From positions 1-64,000 of the forward strand of contig NZ_QHLK01000009.1 of assembly GCF_006864455.1 (NCBI RefSeq): a stretch of 64,000 bases of DNA, read 5' to 3'. The translations under genes and the position numbers were made by a program. This DNA is from Campylobacter sp. MIT 97-5078. GTDB lineage: Bacteria > Campylobacterota > Campylobacteria > Campylobacterales > Campylobacteraceae. The notes beneath the pieces are model-generated. The model did not search any database, was not told the origin of the DNA, and was given only the letters and a program-made list of their open reading frames with translations. This document shows, in pieces, positions 47,019 to 56,155 of this stretch (position 1 is the first letter of the stretch; each line of letters starts with the position of its first letter).

Positions 47019-47645
47019 ATGAAAAAAATTCAAACACTGGCTCTAAGCGTTATGTTTGGTGCGTTACTCACAGCGTGTGGCACTAAGCCTATTTATACTG
47101 ATGGTAAAAGCGGACAAATTAAACAAGGTGATGCACTCACTTTAGGACTTGACAGAGAAGATTTTGAAAATGCTGCTGATGTGATGATACAAAGTATGCT
47201 TAAAGATCCAGCTTTTGCAAACATCGCTCCGGGACAAAGAAAGGTTATCGCTATAGGACGTATAGTTAATGACACACCTCAACGAATTGACACAGATAAG
47301 CTCATCTCAAAGATCACTATCGCTCTTCGTAAATCAGGTAAATTTGTGCTTACTACAGCTGTAGCAGCTGGTGGAGCAAGAGATAGTATGAGCCATGATG
47401 TAAGAGAGTTAAGAGATAATGATGAGTTCAATCAAGGCACTATCGCTAAAAAAGGCACACTTGTTGCGCCGGATTTTTCACTAGCTGGCAAGATCAGACA
47501 AGATACTGTTAAACTAAGAAATGGCGATATTCAGGCTGAATACTTCTTCTTGCTTAGCGTAACTGATCTTAACAGCGGCTTAGCGTATTGGGAAGATGAA
47601 CAAACTATCTCAAAGGCAGGCGATAAAAAGTCTGTAACTTGGTAA
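47019..47645 (+). CDS. LpoB-like penicillin-binding protein activator lipoprotein
   Basis: A 208-residue lipoprotein with lipobox LLTAC (Cys20) and a C-terminal LpoB domain: VIAIGRIVNDTPQRIDTDKLISKITIALRKSGKFVL, then YFFLLSVTDLNSGLAYWEDEQTISK. In E. coli LpoB reaches through peptidoglycan to activate PBP1B; a similar outer-membrane role is inferred here. The linker after the lipid site is short. The ribosome-binding site is AAGGAGA. Confidence 0.82.
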   Translation: MKKIQTLALSVMFGALLTACGTKPIYTDGKSGQIKQGDALTLGLDREDFENAADVMIQSMLKDPAFANIAPGQRKVIAIGRIVNDTPQRIDTDKLISKITIALRKSGKFVLTTAVAAGGARDSMSHDVRELRDNDEFNQGTIAKKGTLVAPDFSLAGKIRQDTVKLRNGDIQAEYFFLLSVTDLNSGLAYWEDEQTISKAGDKKSVTW

Positions 47646-47655
47646 GGCTTTTGTG

Positions 47656-48825
47656 ATGAAAAGGTTTTTTTTATTAGTTTTATGTGCCTTTGGCTTTGTT
47701 TTAGCACAGCCAAACGAGCAAGTAGTAGAGTCAAACTCTACTACGACAAATTTTAGTCCAGATACTGCTACTTCAATCACAAGCAAAGAAGGCACTTTTA
47801 TCAAAGTTTCAAGCGGGCAGGCAAGTGCACTAACACAAGAAGAAGCTGTGCGACTTGCTATCATTGATGCGGTAATGAAACTTAAGGGCTTTAATACAGC
47901 AAATTTCAAACAACAAATCCGCACACAAAGCTTTTCAAATTTCAATCTTTTTCAGCCTCAAGTCTTTACAAGTTCAACTTTTAAAGCCACAAAAGGTTAT
48001 ATAGATAGCTATGAGCTTACTAAAGTAGCTTTAGAGCCAAATGGAAGGTATTTTGTAAGCGTTAATGTCTTTAAGACGCTTTTCTCACGCAATGAAAAGC
48101 CAAATTTGGTGATTTTTAATGCTTCAAGATTTAAGGCTTTGGGCGAAAACTTAGGACAAAAACTTGTTAATGATTTCACAAAAAGCAAGAAATTTAATGT
48201 CTTAGATAGAAAAAATGAAGCCTATTATAAGGCTGAAAAAGCCGTGATTGAAAGCGAAGACGGCTCAAGTGAAGATATTTTTAAGCTTGGCAATGTCATG
48301 GGAAGTGATTATATGCTGATTTTTAACTTAAGAGATATCAGTGCAAGCTCAAGCAAAAGCTCAAAGCTCACCACCCAGTCAAACACGCTTAAAGGCGATG
48401 TGGCGGTGGATTATCGTTTGATCTTATTTGCCACAAAAGAGATCAAGCTTGCAAACACCATCACTTTGCAACTTAGCCTTAAAGATGAAAGCGTCAAAAC
48501 AAATGAAGAAGCTTTGACAAAGATAGCAAATGCTCTTTCAAAAGACATTTTAAATGAACTTTATCCAGCTTATATCACGCTTGCAAACGAAGGTGAAGTA
48601 AGCTTTGAAGAAGAGCTTGAGTTAAATGCAGTGTATGAGTGTATAAATAAAAGCCAAGGCACAAGCTCAAAGGTGCAAATCACAAGCGTTAATAAGAACA
48701 GCTCAAAAGGCAAAGTTTTACAAGGCATAGCAGGCTTTAATGATACTTGCACGCTTTCAAGCGAGCAAGGCAGGGAAGCTACTTATAAACTTGGCACAAA
48801 TGGCGGTGTGAATTTAGGCTTTTAG
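47656..48825 (+). CDS. CsgG-like/LPP20-type exported protein
   Basis: A 389-residue exported protein with signal peptide ending VLA-Q (about residue 16). An N-terminal region (TQEEAVRLAIIDAVMKLKGFN) is followed by a CsgG/LpoB-like alpha-beta fold (FTKSKKFNVLDRKNEAYYKAEK... MGSDYMLIFNLRDI). The C-terminus contains two further Cys. I start at the ATG at 47656; a GTG one codon earlier is possible. It is the last gene of the lipoprotein operon, like Cj0092 from memory. The function is unknown. Confidence 0.7.
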   Translation: MKRFFLLVLCAFGFVLAQPNEQVVESNSTTTNFSPDTATSITSKEGTFIKVSSGQASALTQEEAVRLAIIDAVMKLKGFNTANFKQQIRTQSFSNFNLFQPQVFTSSTFKATKGYIDSYELTKVALEPNGRYFVSVNVFKTLFSRNEKPNLVIFNASRFKALGENLGQKLVNDFTKSKKFNVLDRKNEAYYKAEKAVIESEDGSSEDIFKLGNVMGSDYMLIFNLRDISASSSKSSKLTTQSNTLKGDVAVDYRLILFATKEIKLANTITLQLSLKDESVKTNEEALTKIANALSKDILNELYPAYITLANEGEVSFEEELELNAVYECINKSQGTSSKVQITSVNKNSSKGKVLQGIAGFNDTCTLSSEQGREATYKLGTNGGVNLGF

Positions 48826-48835
48826 CTTCACAAAC

Positions 48836-48879
48836 AAAAATAGACGAAGAGACTATCCTAGCTCCTCTAGTCTATTTTT
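48836..48879. terminator. Bidirectional terminator between the lipoprotein operon and dedA
   Basis: Stem AAAAATAGAC/GTCTATTTTT with an inner GAG/CTC pair; it ends inside the last codons of dedA. Serves both convergent transcripts. Confidence 0.7.
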
Positions 48880-49495
48880 GATCTTCTTTTGTCCGCTTCT
48901 GCTTTGGCTTTTTTCGTATATAGATATAAAACACGCTCGCAATGGCAATGAAGATAAAGATAATGATAAAAATTTGGTGCAAATATTCAGCGATAAGCTC
49001 TTCATTTTGTCCTAAAAAATACCCAAGCAAGACTAAAATACTTACCCACAAAAAGCTTCCCAAGCCCGTAAAAAAGATAAATCTTTTTAGGTTCATTTTC
49101 GCTAAGCCAGCTGGCATAGAGATATATTGACGAATGCCCGGTATTAAGCGACACACAAAGGTTGAAAACTCGCCATGTTTATTAAAAAATACCTCAAATT
49201 TGGCAAATTTAGCTTCATTAAGCCCGATATATTTACCCCATTTAAGCACAAAGGCTCGCCCAAAGAAAAAACAAAGATAATAATTAATCAAAGCCCCTAA
49301 AATAGAGCCTAAAACTCCACATACTATACATACATATATGTTAAACTCGCCCTTGTGAGCCAAATACCCAGCCGGGATCATTACAAGCTCGCTAGGAAAA
49401 GGGATGAAACAACTTTCTAAAGTCATTAAAAGCACTATGCCAAGATAGCTAAGCTTGCTTGCAGTGTGAAGTATAAAGTCTATGAGTTCTTGCAT
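48872..49495 (-). CDS. DedA-family membrane protein
   Basis: A 207-residue protein with about five hydrophobic segments. Family signatures are ESCFIPFPSELVMIPAGYLA near the N-terminus and FVCRLIPGIRQYISMPAGLAKM in the middle. DedA proteins are lipid (undecaprenyl- or phospho-lipid) translocases or support membrane energetics. It is followed by a basic C-terminus (RKKPKQKRTKEDQK). Position before the omp50 group matches Cj1168c from memory. Confidence 0.88.
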   Translation of the reverse strand: MQELIDFILHTASKLSYLGIVLLMTLESCFIPFPSELVMIPAGYLAHKGEFNIYVCIVCGVLGSILGALINYYLCFFFGRAFVLKWGKYIGLNEAKFAKFEVFFNKHGEFSTFVCRLIPGIRQYISMPAGLAKMNLKRFIFFTGLGSFLWVSILVLLGYFLGQNEELIAEYLHQIFIIIFIFIAIASVFYIYIRKKPKQKRTKEDQK

Positions 49496-49525
49496 GAGTT
49501 CATTTCAAAAAAAGAATTAAAAAGC

Positions 49526-49547
49526 AAAAGCCCAAAAATGGGCTTTT
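49526..49547 (-). terminator. Terminator after the small periplasmic gene
   Basis: Eight-bp stem AAAAGCCC/GGGCTTTT with a 6-base loop, followed leftward by a T-rich stretch, 13 bases after the stop at 49561. Confidence 0.8.
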
Positions 49548-49560
49548 TAAAAGGCTAGGT

Positions 49561-49797
49561 TTATTTACCAGCAAATGAAGCTTGATTTGGATTATCAGCA
49601 GCTCCAGCTAAAAGGCATTCTCTAAGCGCATCAGCATCAGCTGGGTTATCGACTTTGTTTTTTACCCAACGCTCGATTTGTGCCATAGTTTTTGAAGCTG
49701 GATTTGGAGCTTGATACTGCTTTGCAAGTGCTACACAATCAGCTGCTAAACTTAAACTTGGTAAAGCAAAAAGTGCTATTAGTAAAACTTTTTTCAT
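49561..49797 (-). CDS. Small periplasmic protein (Cj1169c-like)
   Basis: A 78-residue protein with signal peptide MKKVLLIALFALPSLSLA and a mature part of about 60 residues with two Cys (DCVALAKQYQ and LRECLLAGA) that could form a disulfide. It lies 13 bases after omp50 and in front of a strong terminator, so is cotranscribed with the porin. The function is unknown. Confidence 0.75.
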   Translation of the reverse strand: MKKVLLIALFALPSLSLAADCVALAKQYQAPNPASKTMAQIERWVKNKVDNPADADALRECLLAGAADNPNQASFAGK

Positions 49798-49810
49798 CTT
49801 TACTCCTTTT

Positions 49811-51196
49811 TTAGAATTTTACATTATATACAAGCATAATGTTATCTGCTGTGCTATCTTCACCCACGTTTTTACCCGGTGCTCCATTTATAGGCAAGCC
49901 TCTATTGCCCCAAAGATTGTTAATCCTTGTATAACTTAAGCGGAAGAATTGATTTTTATCCACTTGAGCGATTGCATACACATCAAAAGCATGTCCTCTT
50001 GTTTGTCTTATATTTAAAGGATCATTAAAGCTTGATCTTGAAAGGGTATACCAAAAACGGCTTCCGTAGAAGTATTCGCCACCAAGTTTAAAATATTGAT
50101 TAAAATCATATCTTAAGCCCACATGTGCAGCATAAGCATTTTTTTCATTGAATAATCTCGTCCCAGGTGCAAGCTCTTTTGCATCGCTTCCTTTATAATA
50201 CCCCAAAGAGCCAAAATAATTCAAACCTATATCCCAAAGATTATACGCCTCAAAGTGTAAATTTACAATATCAGAATTTCCTAAATTACGCACGCCCCCT
50301 AATGTCGCACCTAATGGTAAAGAAAAATTATTCAAACGCACATAAGAAAGCATTAAGAGGTTGTTACCTACGCCAAATTGCTCAAAAGGAAGTCTCATTT
50401 CAGCTGAAGCATACCACAAATCAGCGTCTGACTTTGAAGTTGCTCCTGACCAATCTCTAATAATTCCTTCCTCATCATACTGATATACCTTGCCATACGC
50501 TCCACGCACTGCAAAAGCAAAATCACTTAATAAAACTGGCTTAAAAGTAACCACCGCTGCATCGCCTAAAGTGTTGATAGCAAGAGCTGGGTAGGTTGAT
50601 TGGCGAAGAGCATTGTTTCTAAGGTTGCTTCCTGGACCTTCAGTTCCGGGTTGGCGTCCTAAGGTGAAAACCACTTCTTCGGTAGCAAAAAGATCAATAT
50701 AAGCACGACTTACATAGATACTTGATCCACTTGTGCGAGGGTTGCGTCCAGCGTCTATATCAAGCGGATTGCCCACATTTGTAACATCCATTTGCCCCCA
50801 ATTTTTCGACATGGATAAACGACCATAAAATTTAGTGTAGTCGTTAATCGCAGCACTCATATTAAGGAACAATTCACTCGCCCATTTGTTGTGGGCTTTG
50901 TATTTTTTGTGAGCTTTGGAATTGAGACTTTCCTTAACATCGTAGGTTGTATCGCCTACACCCAATGAAAAATCAAGACCAAATTTGATCTTATCCAAAC
51001 CTGTTTGAAATTCCGCTTCATCAACTCTTTCTTCAAGCTCACTCATCCTTGTTTCAAATCTTTGCATAGCTGTTGGCTGAGGAACTGGTGCGACCCTTTG
51101 AGGCGGAGTTTGTCTAGGAGCATTTTGCCTTGGAGCTGCATAAAGCGAAGAGCCAAGCAAGGCAAGAGCTAAAACTATGGAAAATTTTGATTTCAT
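49811..51196 (-). CDS. omp50: Outer-membrane porin Omp50 family
   Basis: A 461-residue outer-membrane protein. Signal peptide ends SLYA-A near residue 20; a Pro/Gln-rich stretch and a short coiled coil (RFETRMSELEERVDEAEF) come next, then a beta-barrel ending in the aromatic NIMLVYNVKF. Family and place match C. jejuni Omp50 (Cj1170c). I recall reports that Omp50 also has tyrosine-kinase activity; no kinase motif is evident here. The promoter (TAGAAT at 51236-51241) and AAGGAG site are clear. Confidence 0.85.
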   Translation of the reverse strand: MKSKFSIVLALALLGSSLYAAPRQNAPRQTPPQRVAPVPQPTAMQRFETRMSELEERVDEAEFQTGLDKIKFGLDFSLGVGDTTYDVKESLNSKAHKKYKAHNKWASELFLNMSAAINDYTKFYGRLSMSKNWGQMDVTNVGNPLDIDAGRNPRTSGSSIYVSRAYIDLFATEEVVFTLGRQPGTEGPGSNLRNNALRQSTYPALAINTLGDAAVVTFKPVLLSDFAFAVRGAYGKVYQYDEEGIIRDWSGATSKSDADLWYASAEMRLPFEQFGVGNNLLMLSYVRLNNFSLPLGATLGGVRNLGNSDIVNLHFEAYNLWDIGLNYFGSLGYYKGSDAKELAPGTRLFNEKNAYAAHVGLRYDFNQYFKLGGEYFYGSRFWYTLSRSSFNDPLNIRQTRGHAFDVYAIAQVDKNQFFRLSYTRINNLWGNRGLPINGAPGKNVGEDSTADNIMLVYNVKF

Positions 51197-51235
51197 GTAA
51201 AAATCTCCTTAAAAATTTAAAATTATCGCCCGAAA

Positions 51236-51241
51236 TTCTAG
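51236..51241 (-). promoter_or_regulatory. -10 box for omp50
   Basis: Leftward GCTAGAATTT, an extended -10, about 40 bases upstream of the omp50 ATG. Confidence 0.45.
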
Positions 51242-51277
51242 CAAAATAAAACTTAAAAGCTTATATTTTTCTAAAAA

Positions 51278-51309
51278 AATTCCACAAAAAGAAGTATTTT
51301 GTGGAATTT
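51278..51309 (-). terminator. Strong terminator downstream of ppiB
   Basis: Thirteen-bp stem AAATTCCACAAAA/TTTTGTGGAATTT, loop of 6, followed leftward by seven T. It isolates yebC-ppiB from omp50. A second, weaker stem (AGCCTTT/AAAGGCT) lies at 51397-51426, nearer to ppiB. Confidence 0.8.
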
Positions 51310-51436
51310 TGACTTTAAATTCTTAGTGTTTTAAATTAAAATAAAATAAAAATGGAAAATACAAAAAACTACAAACAAACTCTCATAAAAAGCCAAAGCC
51401 TTTTTATGAATAAACGATCAAAGGCTATAAATTAAC

Positions 51437-52108
51437 TTATCTTCTTTTAGCTTTGCTTCTAAACTTAGGACGTTTGGTTTGGGCTGGAATTTTTTTAGCT
51501 TTTTGTGTTGAAATTTTATCTAAGTTTTGCTTGCTTTTTAAAGCTTTTTTAGGCTGGGTTGTTGTTTTGTCATCTTGAGCTTTAAAGCTTTGCGTGCTTC
51601 TAGCTTTCATAGTCGGGCTTTGGTGCTTTTTATCTTTAAAAATCTTTATATCTTCGATAATATCACCTTGTTTGATACTATCAAGCACTTTTAAACTCGC
51701 TTCATCATTGAAGTCAATCTGTCCAAACACGGTATGAACGCCGTCTAAATGAGGCTGTGGGCTATGTGTGATGAAAAACTGACTTCCGCCTGTATCACGT
51801 CCTGCATGAGCCATACTAAGCGTGCCACGAAGGTGTTTGTGGCTTTGGTTATCACACTCGCATTCTATCTCATAACCTGGACCGCCCATGCCATTACCAT
51901 AAGGACAACCACCTTGAATAACAAAATTTGGGATCACTCTGTGGAATTTCAAACCCCTGTAAAAGCCCTCTTGAGCTAAATTCGCGAAATTGCACACCGC
52001 TTGAGGGGCTTCATCTGCAAAAAGCTTAAGCTTTATATCTCCTTTAGAAGTCGTAATTAAAGCGTTTTGATACTCATTTGCCTTGCTTGTATCTATGTTT
52101 TTAAGCAT
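51437..52108 (-). CDS. ppiB: Cyclophilin-type peptidyl-prolyl isomerase with Lys-rich tail
   Basis: Cytoplasmic cyclophilin without signal peptide. The isomerase domain (about 15-165) has [39 protein letters not shown] and [11 protein letters not shown] with the catalytic Arg and the usual Phe residues. After it comes an extra tail of about 55 residues rich in Lys, Gln and Thr ([18 protein letters not shown], ending KFRSKAKRR), unusual for PpiB and perhaps RNA- or ribosome-binding. It lies 14 bases after yebC. Confidence 0.9.
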   Translation of the reverse strand: MLKNIDTSKANEYQNALITTSKGDIKLKLFADEAPQAVCNFANLAQEGFYRGLKFHRVIPNFVIQGGCPYGNGMGGPGYEIECECDNQSHKHLRGTLSMAHAGRDTGGSQFFITHSPQPHLDGVHTVFGQIDFNDEASLKVLDSIKQGDIIEDIKIFKDKKHQSPTMKARSTQSFKAQDDKTTTQPKKALKSKQNLDKISTQKAKKIPAQTKRPKFRSKAKRR

Positions 52109-52122
52109 TGTTTGTCCTTTTT

Positions 52123-52830
52123 TTAATCTATATTTGTATAAACAGCTTGCACATCATCATCATCTTCGAGCTTGTCAAGCAGTTTTTCTATATCTAAAAG
52201 CTGATTTTCATCAAAACTTAAAGGCGAATTTGGCACATACTCAAGCCCAGCTTTTTTAAGCGTTAAGCCCTTATTTTCAAGAGTGGTGCTAAGCTCACCA
52301 AAGGCGGTATAATCGCCCATGATTAAAAGCTCTTCTTCACTTTGCTCTAAGCTTTCAAGTCCAAAGTCTATAAGTTCGAGTTCAAGTTCTTCTAAATCAC
52401 CTTTAAAAGGCTCAAGATGAAACACTGCCTTTCTTGAAAACATAAAGCTTAAAGAGCCATTTTGTAGAAGTTCACCGCCATTTTTGCTAAAAATGGCTTT
52501 GACGTTTGCTACTGTGCGTGTAGGATTATCGCTCATGCACTCAACCATAATCAAAGCTCCGTGTGGGGCTTTGCCTTCATAATGGATATTTTTTATATCG
52601 ACTCCATCTTTGCCACTGGCTCGCTTTATGGCTGCGTCGATATTGTCTTTTGGCATATTGCTAGCTTTTGCTGTGGCGATGGCTGAACGAAGCTTGGGAT
52701 TCATCTCAGGATCAAGCCCACCTTCTTTAGCTGCTACTTGAATAGCCTTAGCAAGCTTAGGAAAAAGCTTACTCATCTTATCCCAACGAGCCTCTTTTGA
52801 AGCCCTTCTATACTCAAACGCACGTCCCAT
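52123..52830 (-). CDS. YebC/PmpR-family protein
   Basis: A 235-residue protein with the YebC start [21 protein letters not shown] and the blocks [35 protein letters not shown] and [15 protein letters not shown]. Family members act as transcription regulators or, as recently shown, help ribosomes through proline stretches. It is the last chromosomal-type gene before the defence island. From memory an SMR exporter pair lies divergently next to this gene in C. jejuni. Confidence 0.93.
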   Translation of the reverse strand: MGRAFEYRRASKEARWDKMSKLFPKLAKAIQVAAKEGGLDPEMNPKLRSAIATAKASNMPKDNIDAAIKRASGKDGVDIKNIHYEGKAPHGALIMVECMSDNPTRTVANVKAIFSKNGGELLQNGSLSFMFSRKAVFHLEPFKGDLEELELELIDFGLESLEQSEEELLIMGDYTAFGELSTTLENKGLTLKKAGLEYVPNSPLSFDENQLLDIEKLLDKLEDDDDVQAVYTNID

Positions 52831-52956
52831 AGCTGTCCTTTTTTATAAAAAAATTTGACTTTTTAAAATGAAAGTATAGGATAAAAATGTAAATTTCAAA
52901 GCAAAGTTTCTAAGCTTAGATAAAAGCTACTTGGGATATACTACACTTTTTCAAGC

Positions 52957-53038
52957 AGGAGAGAAAATGTTAGGCATAAGAAAGGCTTGCAAAAATGTCC
53001 TTAATCTTTGTTTTAATATACTCATCATAGCCTTTTAG
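52957..53038 (+). other. Orphan gene start at the left edge of the island
   Basis: Rightward sequence CAGGAGAG, a good ribosome-binding site, precedes an ATG at 52968 whose frame (beginning MLGIRKACKNVLN) stops after 23 codons. Everything after the ATG is simply the antisense of the end of the res gene. A start signal without a gene, facing the island, suggests that the island replaced the body of a rightward gene beside yebC. A possible 3' remnant lies at 59990-60071. Confidence 0.35.
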
Positions 53039-55819
53039 TTCTTGTTTTTCATTATAAAAGAACAGCTTGACATTGATATTTTGCGAATTTGCTTTTGCAA
53101 AAATATGCTTAAATCCCTCGATTTTATTTATTGCAATATTTTGTGCGTGTTTTAAACCCTTTGGGTCGATAAATAGTATCGTATTATTCTTAGTTTTTTT
53201 ATGTCTTAACCAAAAAATAAAATCTGGATAAAATCTCTTTTCACTCTGTGCTTCTTCATCAAAATATGGGATATAAATTTCATCAATATTTTCTACAAGT
53301 TTGCTAAAACACCATTCATAAGCTTTTAAAATATTATCATCATACTTGATATATTCTTTTAACTCCTTTAAAAAGTCAATTTCACTTTTATTTTTAATGC
53401 TATATGAGATTTTATTGTCATTTTCTTTAGAAATTAAGGGGCTATAATAATGTTCTTTTAATTCAGCATCAATAGTATAGCCAATAAATTCAAGCTCTTG
53501 TTTTCCTTGTTTCATCGCTTCTTTTAGGCTTTTTCCAGCCCTAATTTCTGCTTCTATCTCCTTATCACTCTTTGCTCTTAAAACCTCTTTTATTTTTTGA
53601 TTTAATTCCTCAATCATATTATAAGAAAGCGTGCTTGTAAAATTATGAAAATGTTTTATCTCATCATTTAATGGCTCAAATTTTTCTAGCACCTTATAGC
53701 TTCTTGTGAAAAAACTATCAAGTATTTTTAGCATTTTTTCATAGTCATTGTATTGTTTTCTGCCCTCTATCACAGCTATATTGCTTTTATTTTTGATTTT
53801 TTCTAAAGTCTTAAAGCCTAAGGCTTCACTTTTTAAATTAGTATTTAAAAGCAAAACATCTTCATCATAACTTTCTATAAAATCACAAAGCCCTTCATAA
53901 TCATCACAAGAGATTTTATACTCTCTTTCTTGCATAGTTTCTGCCTTATATTTTGGCACATATAAGGGACTAAAGTTTTGATTTTTTCTAAAACCTTTTA
54001 GGGCTTTTTTTGAGCTAAATTGCTGCATTTTTTCTAGTATGTATTTAATCGCTTCTTTATCACTAGCCATAATAAAAAGAGTTTCAAGCCATTTATTATA
54101 AAAGCCTAGCTTTGCTTCTATATCAAAGTTTTTTAAAGTGCATTTTTCAAGTCTTTTACGCACATAAGCAAAAGGCTCGATTCTTACACCTCTACCAATG
54201 GTTTGTAAAACATATTTTTTTGCCTGCGTGCTACCTATATTGATAAAATTGATAATATTTACGCGGTTACTATCCCAGCCCTCGCTAAAAACTTTGCTAC
54301 CCATCATTATATTTATAGGGGATTTTGTCTCATTAATACCTGCAAAATATCCCTGCTCTAAATCCTCGCCTATGTCAATTCCTAGCTTAATGATATATTC
54401 TTTTTGCCATTCTTTAATATTTCCTATATTCAAAAGTAAAAAGGGCTTGCTTGCGTTTTTGCTCTTAAAAACAAGTTCTTTATCATTGCCCTTTATCTTG
54501 CAAGCCTCAATGCCAGCATTTGCCTTTGCATAAAATACGCTTTGTCTTACCTCATCTAAACTTATATCTTTTAGCTTTTCTATAAGTGTATTAGCTAAAT
54601 AATCTGTCCCAAAATATAAGCTTGTTTTTTCTAAATCCTTGCAGAGTTTTGCTAATAAGCCCTCAAAATCCTTAACCTCGCCTTTAACTATCTTTAATAT
54701 AGCCTCAAAATACAGCTTTATACCAGCTATTTGCGTATTTACCTTATCTGAAACTGCTATGATTAAAGGATTGTGATAAAATAATTTTTTATTTTCACTC
54801 TTCTCAAAAGAAGTGTGAAACTGCGTAAAAAGCTCTTTTTTAGCCTTTAAAATAGCCGTAAAGATAATAAAACTTTGCATGATTTTTTCAAGCTGTTCTA
54901 TTTCATTTTCCCCACTTGAAAAAGCCTTTAAGTCAGAATCTAGCACAGCGATATTTTTACCATAACCGTCAAGATTAAACCTTTCTAAATTATAATTAAA
55001 AGCACAAGTTTGCATATCAATTTCATCATCAAAAGTCGCAGAGAAATTAAAAATAAATCCACTTGGTTTAGCATCTTGCTTAAGTCCTTTTGCAAGCTCG
55101 TTTATATAACTTTTTCGCGTTGAAAAGCCACTATCGCCCCTATGTGCCTCATCAAGCAAAATATACCAGCCATTTTCGCGTAAATAATTTTTGTAATTTA
55201 GCCTTTTTGCTTTTTTATCTTTACCTACATTTGCTTCATTATCAAGCAAATCACTCCTTGCTATATACACCTTGTATGCACTTTCAAAAAGGCTTGGTGT
55301 GCTTTGTTTTTCATATTCTTTAAGTTCTAGAATCTGAATTGGCTTTTCTTGAAAATTATTATAAAGCAAGATAGTATTTTTAAATTGTTCTAAAATTTTA
55401 TCATTTGGAGCAAGTAGCATTATGGGCTTAGATTCTAATTCTTTTTTATGCATAAGTCTAGCTAAAATAGCAATAAGCTTTATCATAACAATAGTTTTTC
55501 CACTCCCAGTAGCCATCCAAAAACTTGCACGATTGATATTATCAAGACTTAGCCTGCTATCATAACTTTGATAAAGTGCGAGCAAGCCTTTTATATCATA
55601 ACTCGCTTTAGGAATAGGGCATTCTTTAAAAAGCATTAAAGCAATAATAGCATTTCTAAGTGCTTCACTTTGATAGCTTTCAAGCGTGATTTTATCGCTA
55701 AAACGAGTAAAATCAATACTTTCTAAAATATCCTTAAAGCTAGTTTTATCAATGCCTTGATTGATGATTTCATTGAGTATTAGCACATCGCCTTTTTCTA
55801 TCTTTTGCTTTTTACTCAT
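52970..55819 (-). CDS. res: Type III-like restriction subunit Res (helicase-nuclease)
   Basis: A 949-residue SF2 helicase with C-terminal nuclease. Walker A is SFWMATGSGKTIVMIKLI (about residue 103), the DEAH box is LLDEAHRGDSGF (about 224), and late helicase motifs are KVFSEGWDSNRVNIINF and TIGRGVRIEPF. A PD-(D/E)xK-type site is formed by RFYPDFIFWL (about 866) and LFIDPKGL (about 883). It pairs with the Mod gene of the same operon; with Mod it would cut unmodified DNA. It starts directly at the end of the RhuM-like frame. All catalytic motifs appear intact. Confidence 0.87.
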   Translation of the reverse strand: MSKKQKIEKGDVLILNEIINQGIDKTSFKDILESIDFTRFSDKITLESYQSEALRNAIIALMLFKECPIPKASYDIKGLLALYQSYDSRLSLDNINRASFWMATGSGKTIVMIKLIAILARLMHKKELESKPIMLLAPNDKILEQFKNTILLYNNFQEKPIQILELKEYEKQSTPSLFESAYKVYIARSDLLDNEANVGKDKKAKRLNYKNYLRENGWYILLDEAHRGDSGFSTRKSYINELAKGLKQDAKPSGFIFNFSATFDDEIDMQTCAFNYNLERFNLDGYGKNIAVLDSDLKAFSSGENEIEQLEKIMQSFIIFTAILKAKKELFTQFHTSFEKSENKKLFYHNPLIIAVSDKVNTQIAGIKLYFEAILKIVKGEVKDFEGLLAKLCKDLEKTSLYFGTDYLANTLIEKLKDISLDEVRQSVFYAKANAGIEACKIKGNDKELVFKSKNASKPFLLLNIGNIKEWQKEYIIKLGIDIGEDLEQGYFAGINETKSPINIMMGSKVFSEGWDSNRVNIINFINIGSTQAKKYVLQTIGRGVRIEPFAYVRKRLEKCTLKNFDIEAKLGFYNKWLETLFIMASDKEAIKYILEKMQQFSSKKALKGFRKNQNFSPLYVPKYKAETMQEREYKISCDDYEGLCDFIESYDEDVLLLNTNLKSEALGFKTLEKIKNKSNIAVIEGRKQYNDYEKMLKILDSFFTRSYKVLEKFEPLNDEIKHFHNFTSTLSYNMIEELNQKIKEVLRAKSDKEIEAEIRAGKSLKEAMKQGKQELEFIGYTIDAELKEHYYSPLISKENDNKISYSIKNKSEIDFLKELKEYIKYDDNILKAYEWCFSKLVENIDEIYIPYFDEEAQSEKRFYPDFIFWLRHKKTKNNTILFIDPKGLKHAQNIAINKIEGFKHIFAKANSQNINVKLFFYNEKQELKGYDEYIKTKIKDIFASLSYA

Positions 55820-56155
55820 TTATTTTCCTTTGTGCGATTGCTTAATATAAGCTTGAAATTTATATTTTATTAAATTTTTATATTGCTTAGAATCTGTAGC
55901 AGTATGTAAGTAATCCTTACATACTAAAACCTCGCTTAGTTCCCCCTCTTTGAGAATATTTGTGATATGTTCGCTGATACTAGATTTTGAGGTGTCAAAA
56001 CGAAGTTTCTTTAGATGTAATCCTGCAAAGGTAAAAAGTTTGGCAATAGAATCTTGTGTTAAAAATACACTCTCGCCAAGCTCATAGAGTTCAACTTTGA
56101 CTTTTTTATCCTGTGTGGTGTAAAGGAGGAGGTTGGGTATAGATTCTAAACTCAT
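55820..56155 (-). CDS. RhuM-like protein, truncated
   Basis: A 111-residue frame whose middle (SVFLTQDSIAKLFTFAGLHLKKL and ISEHITNILKEGELSEVLVC) matches the N-terminal HTH-like part of RhuM/Fic-associated proteins often found in restriction operons. RhuM is normally over 300 residues; here similarity fades after HTATDSKQYKN and the frame stops just before res. Either an internal deletion fused it to res or a short form is functional. The ATG overlaps the nucleotidyltransferase stop by 4 bases, so it should be translated. Confidence 0.6.
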   Translation of the reverse strand: MSLESIPNLLLYTTQDKKVKVELYELGESVFLTQDSIAKLFTFAGLHLKKLRFDTSKSSISEHITNILKEGELSEVLVCKDYLHTATDSKQYKNLIKYKFQAYIKQSHKGK

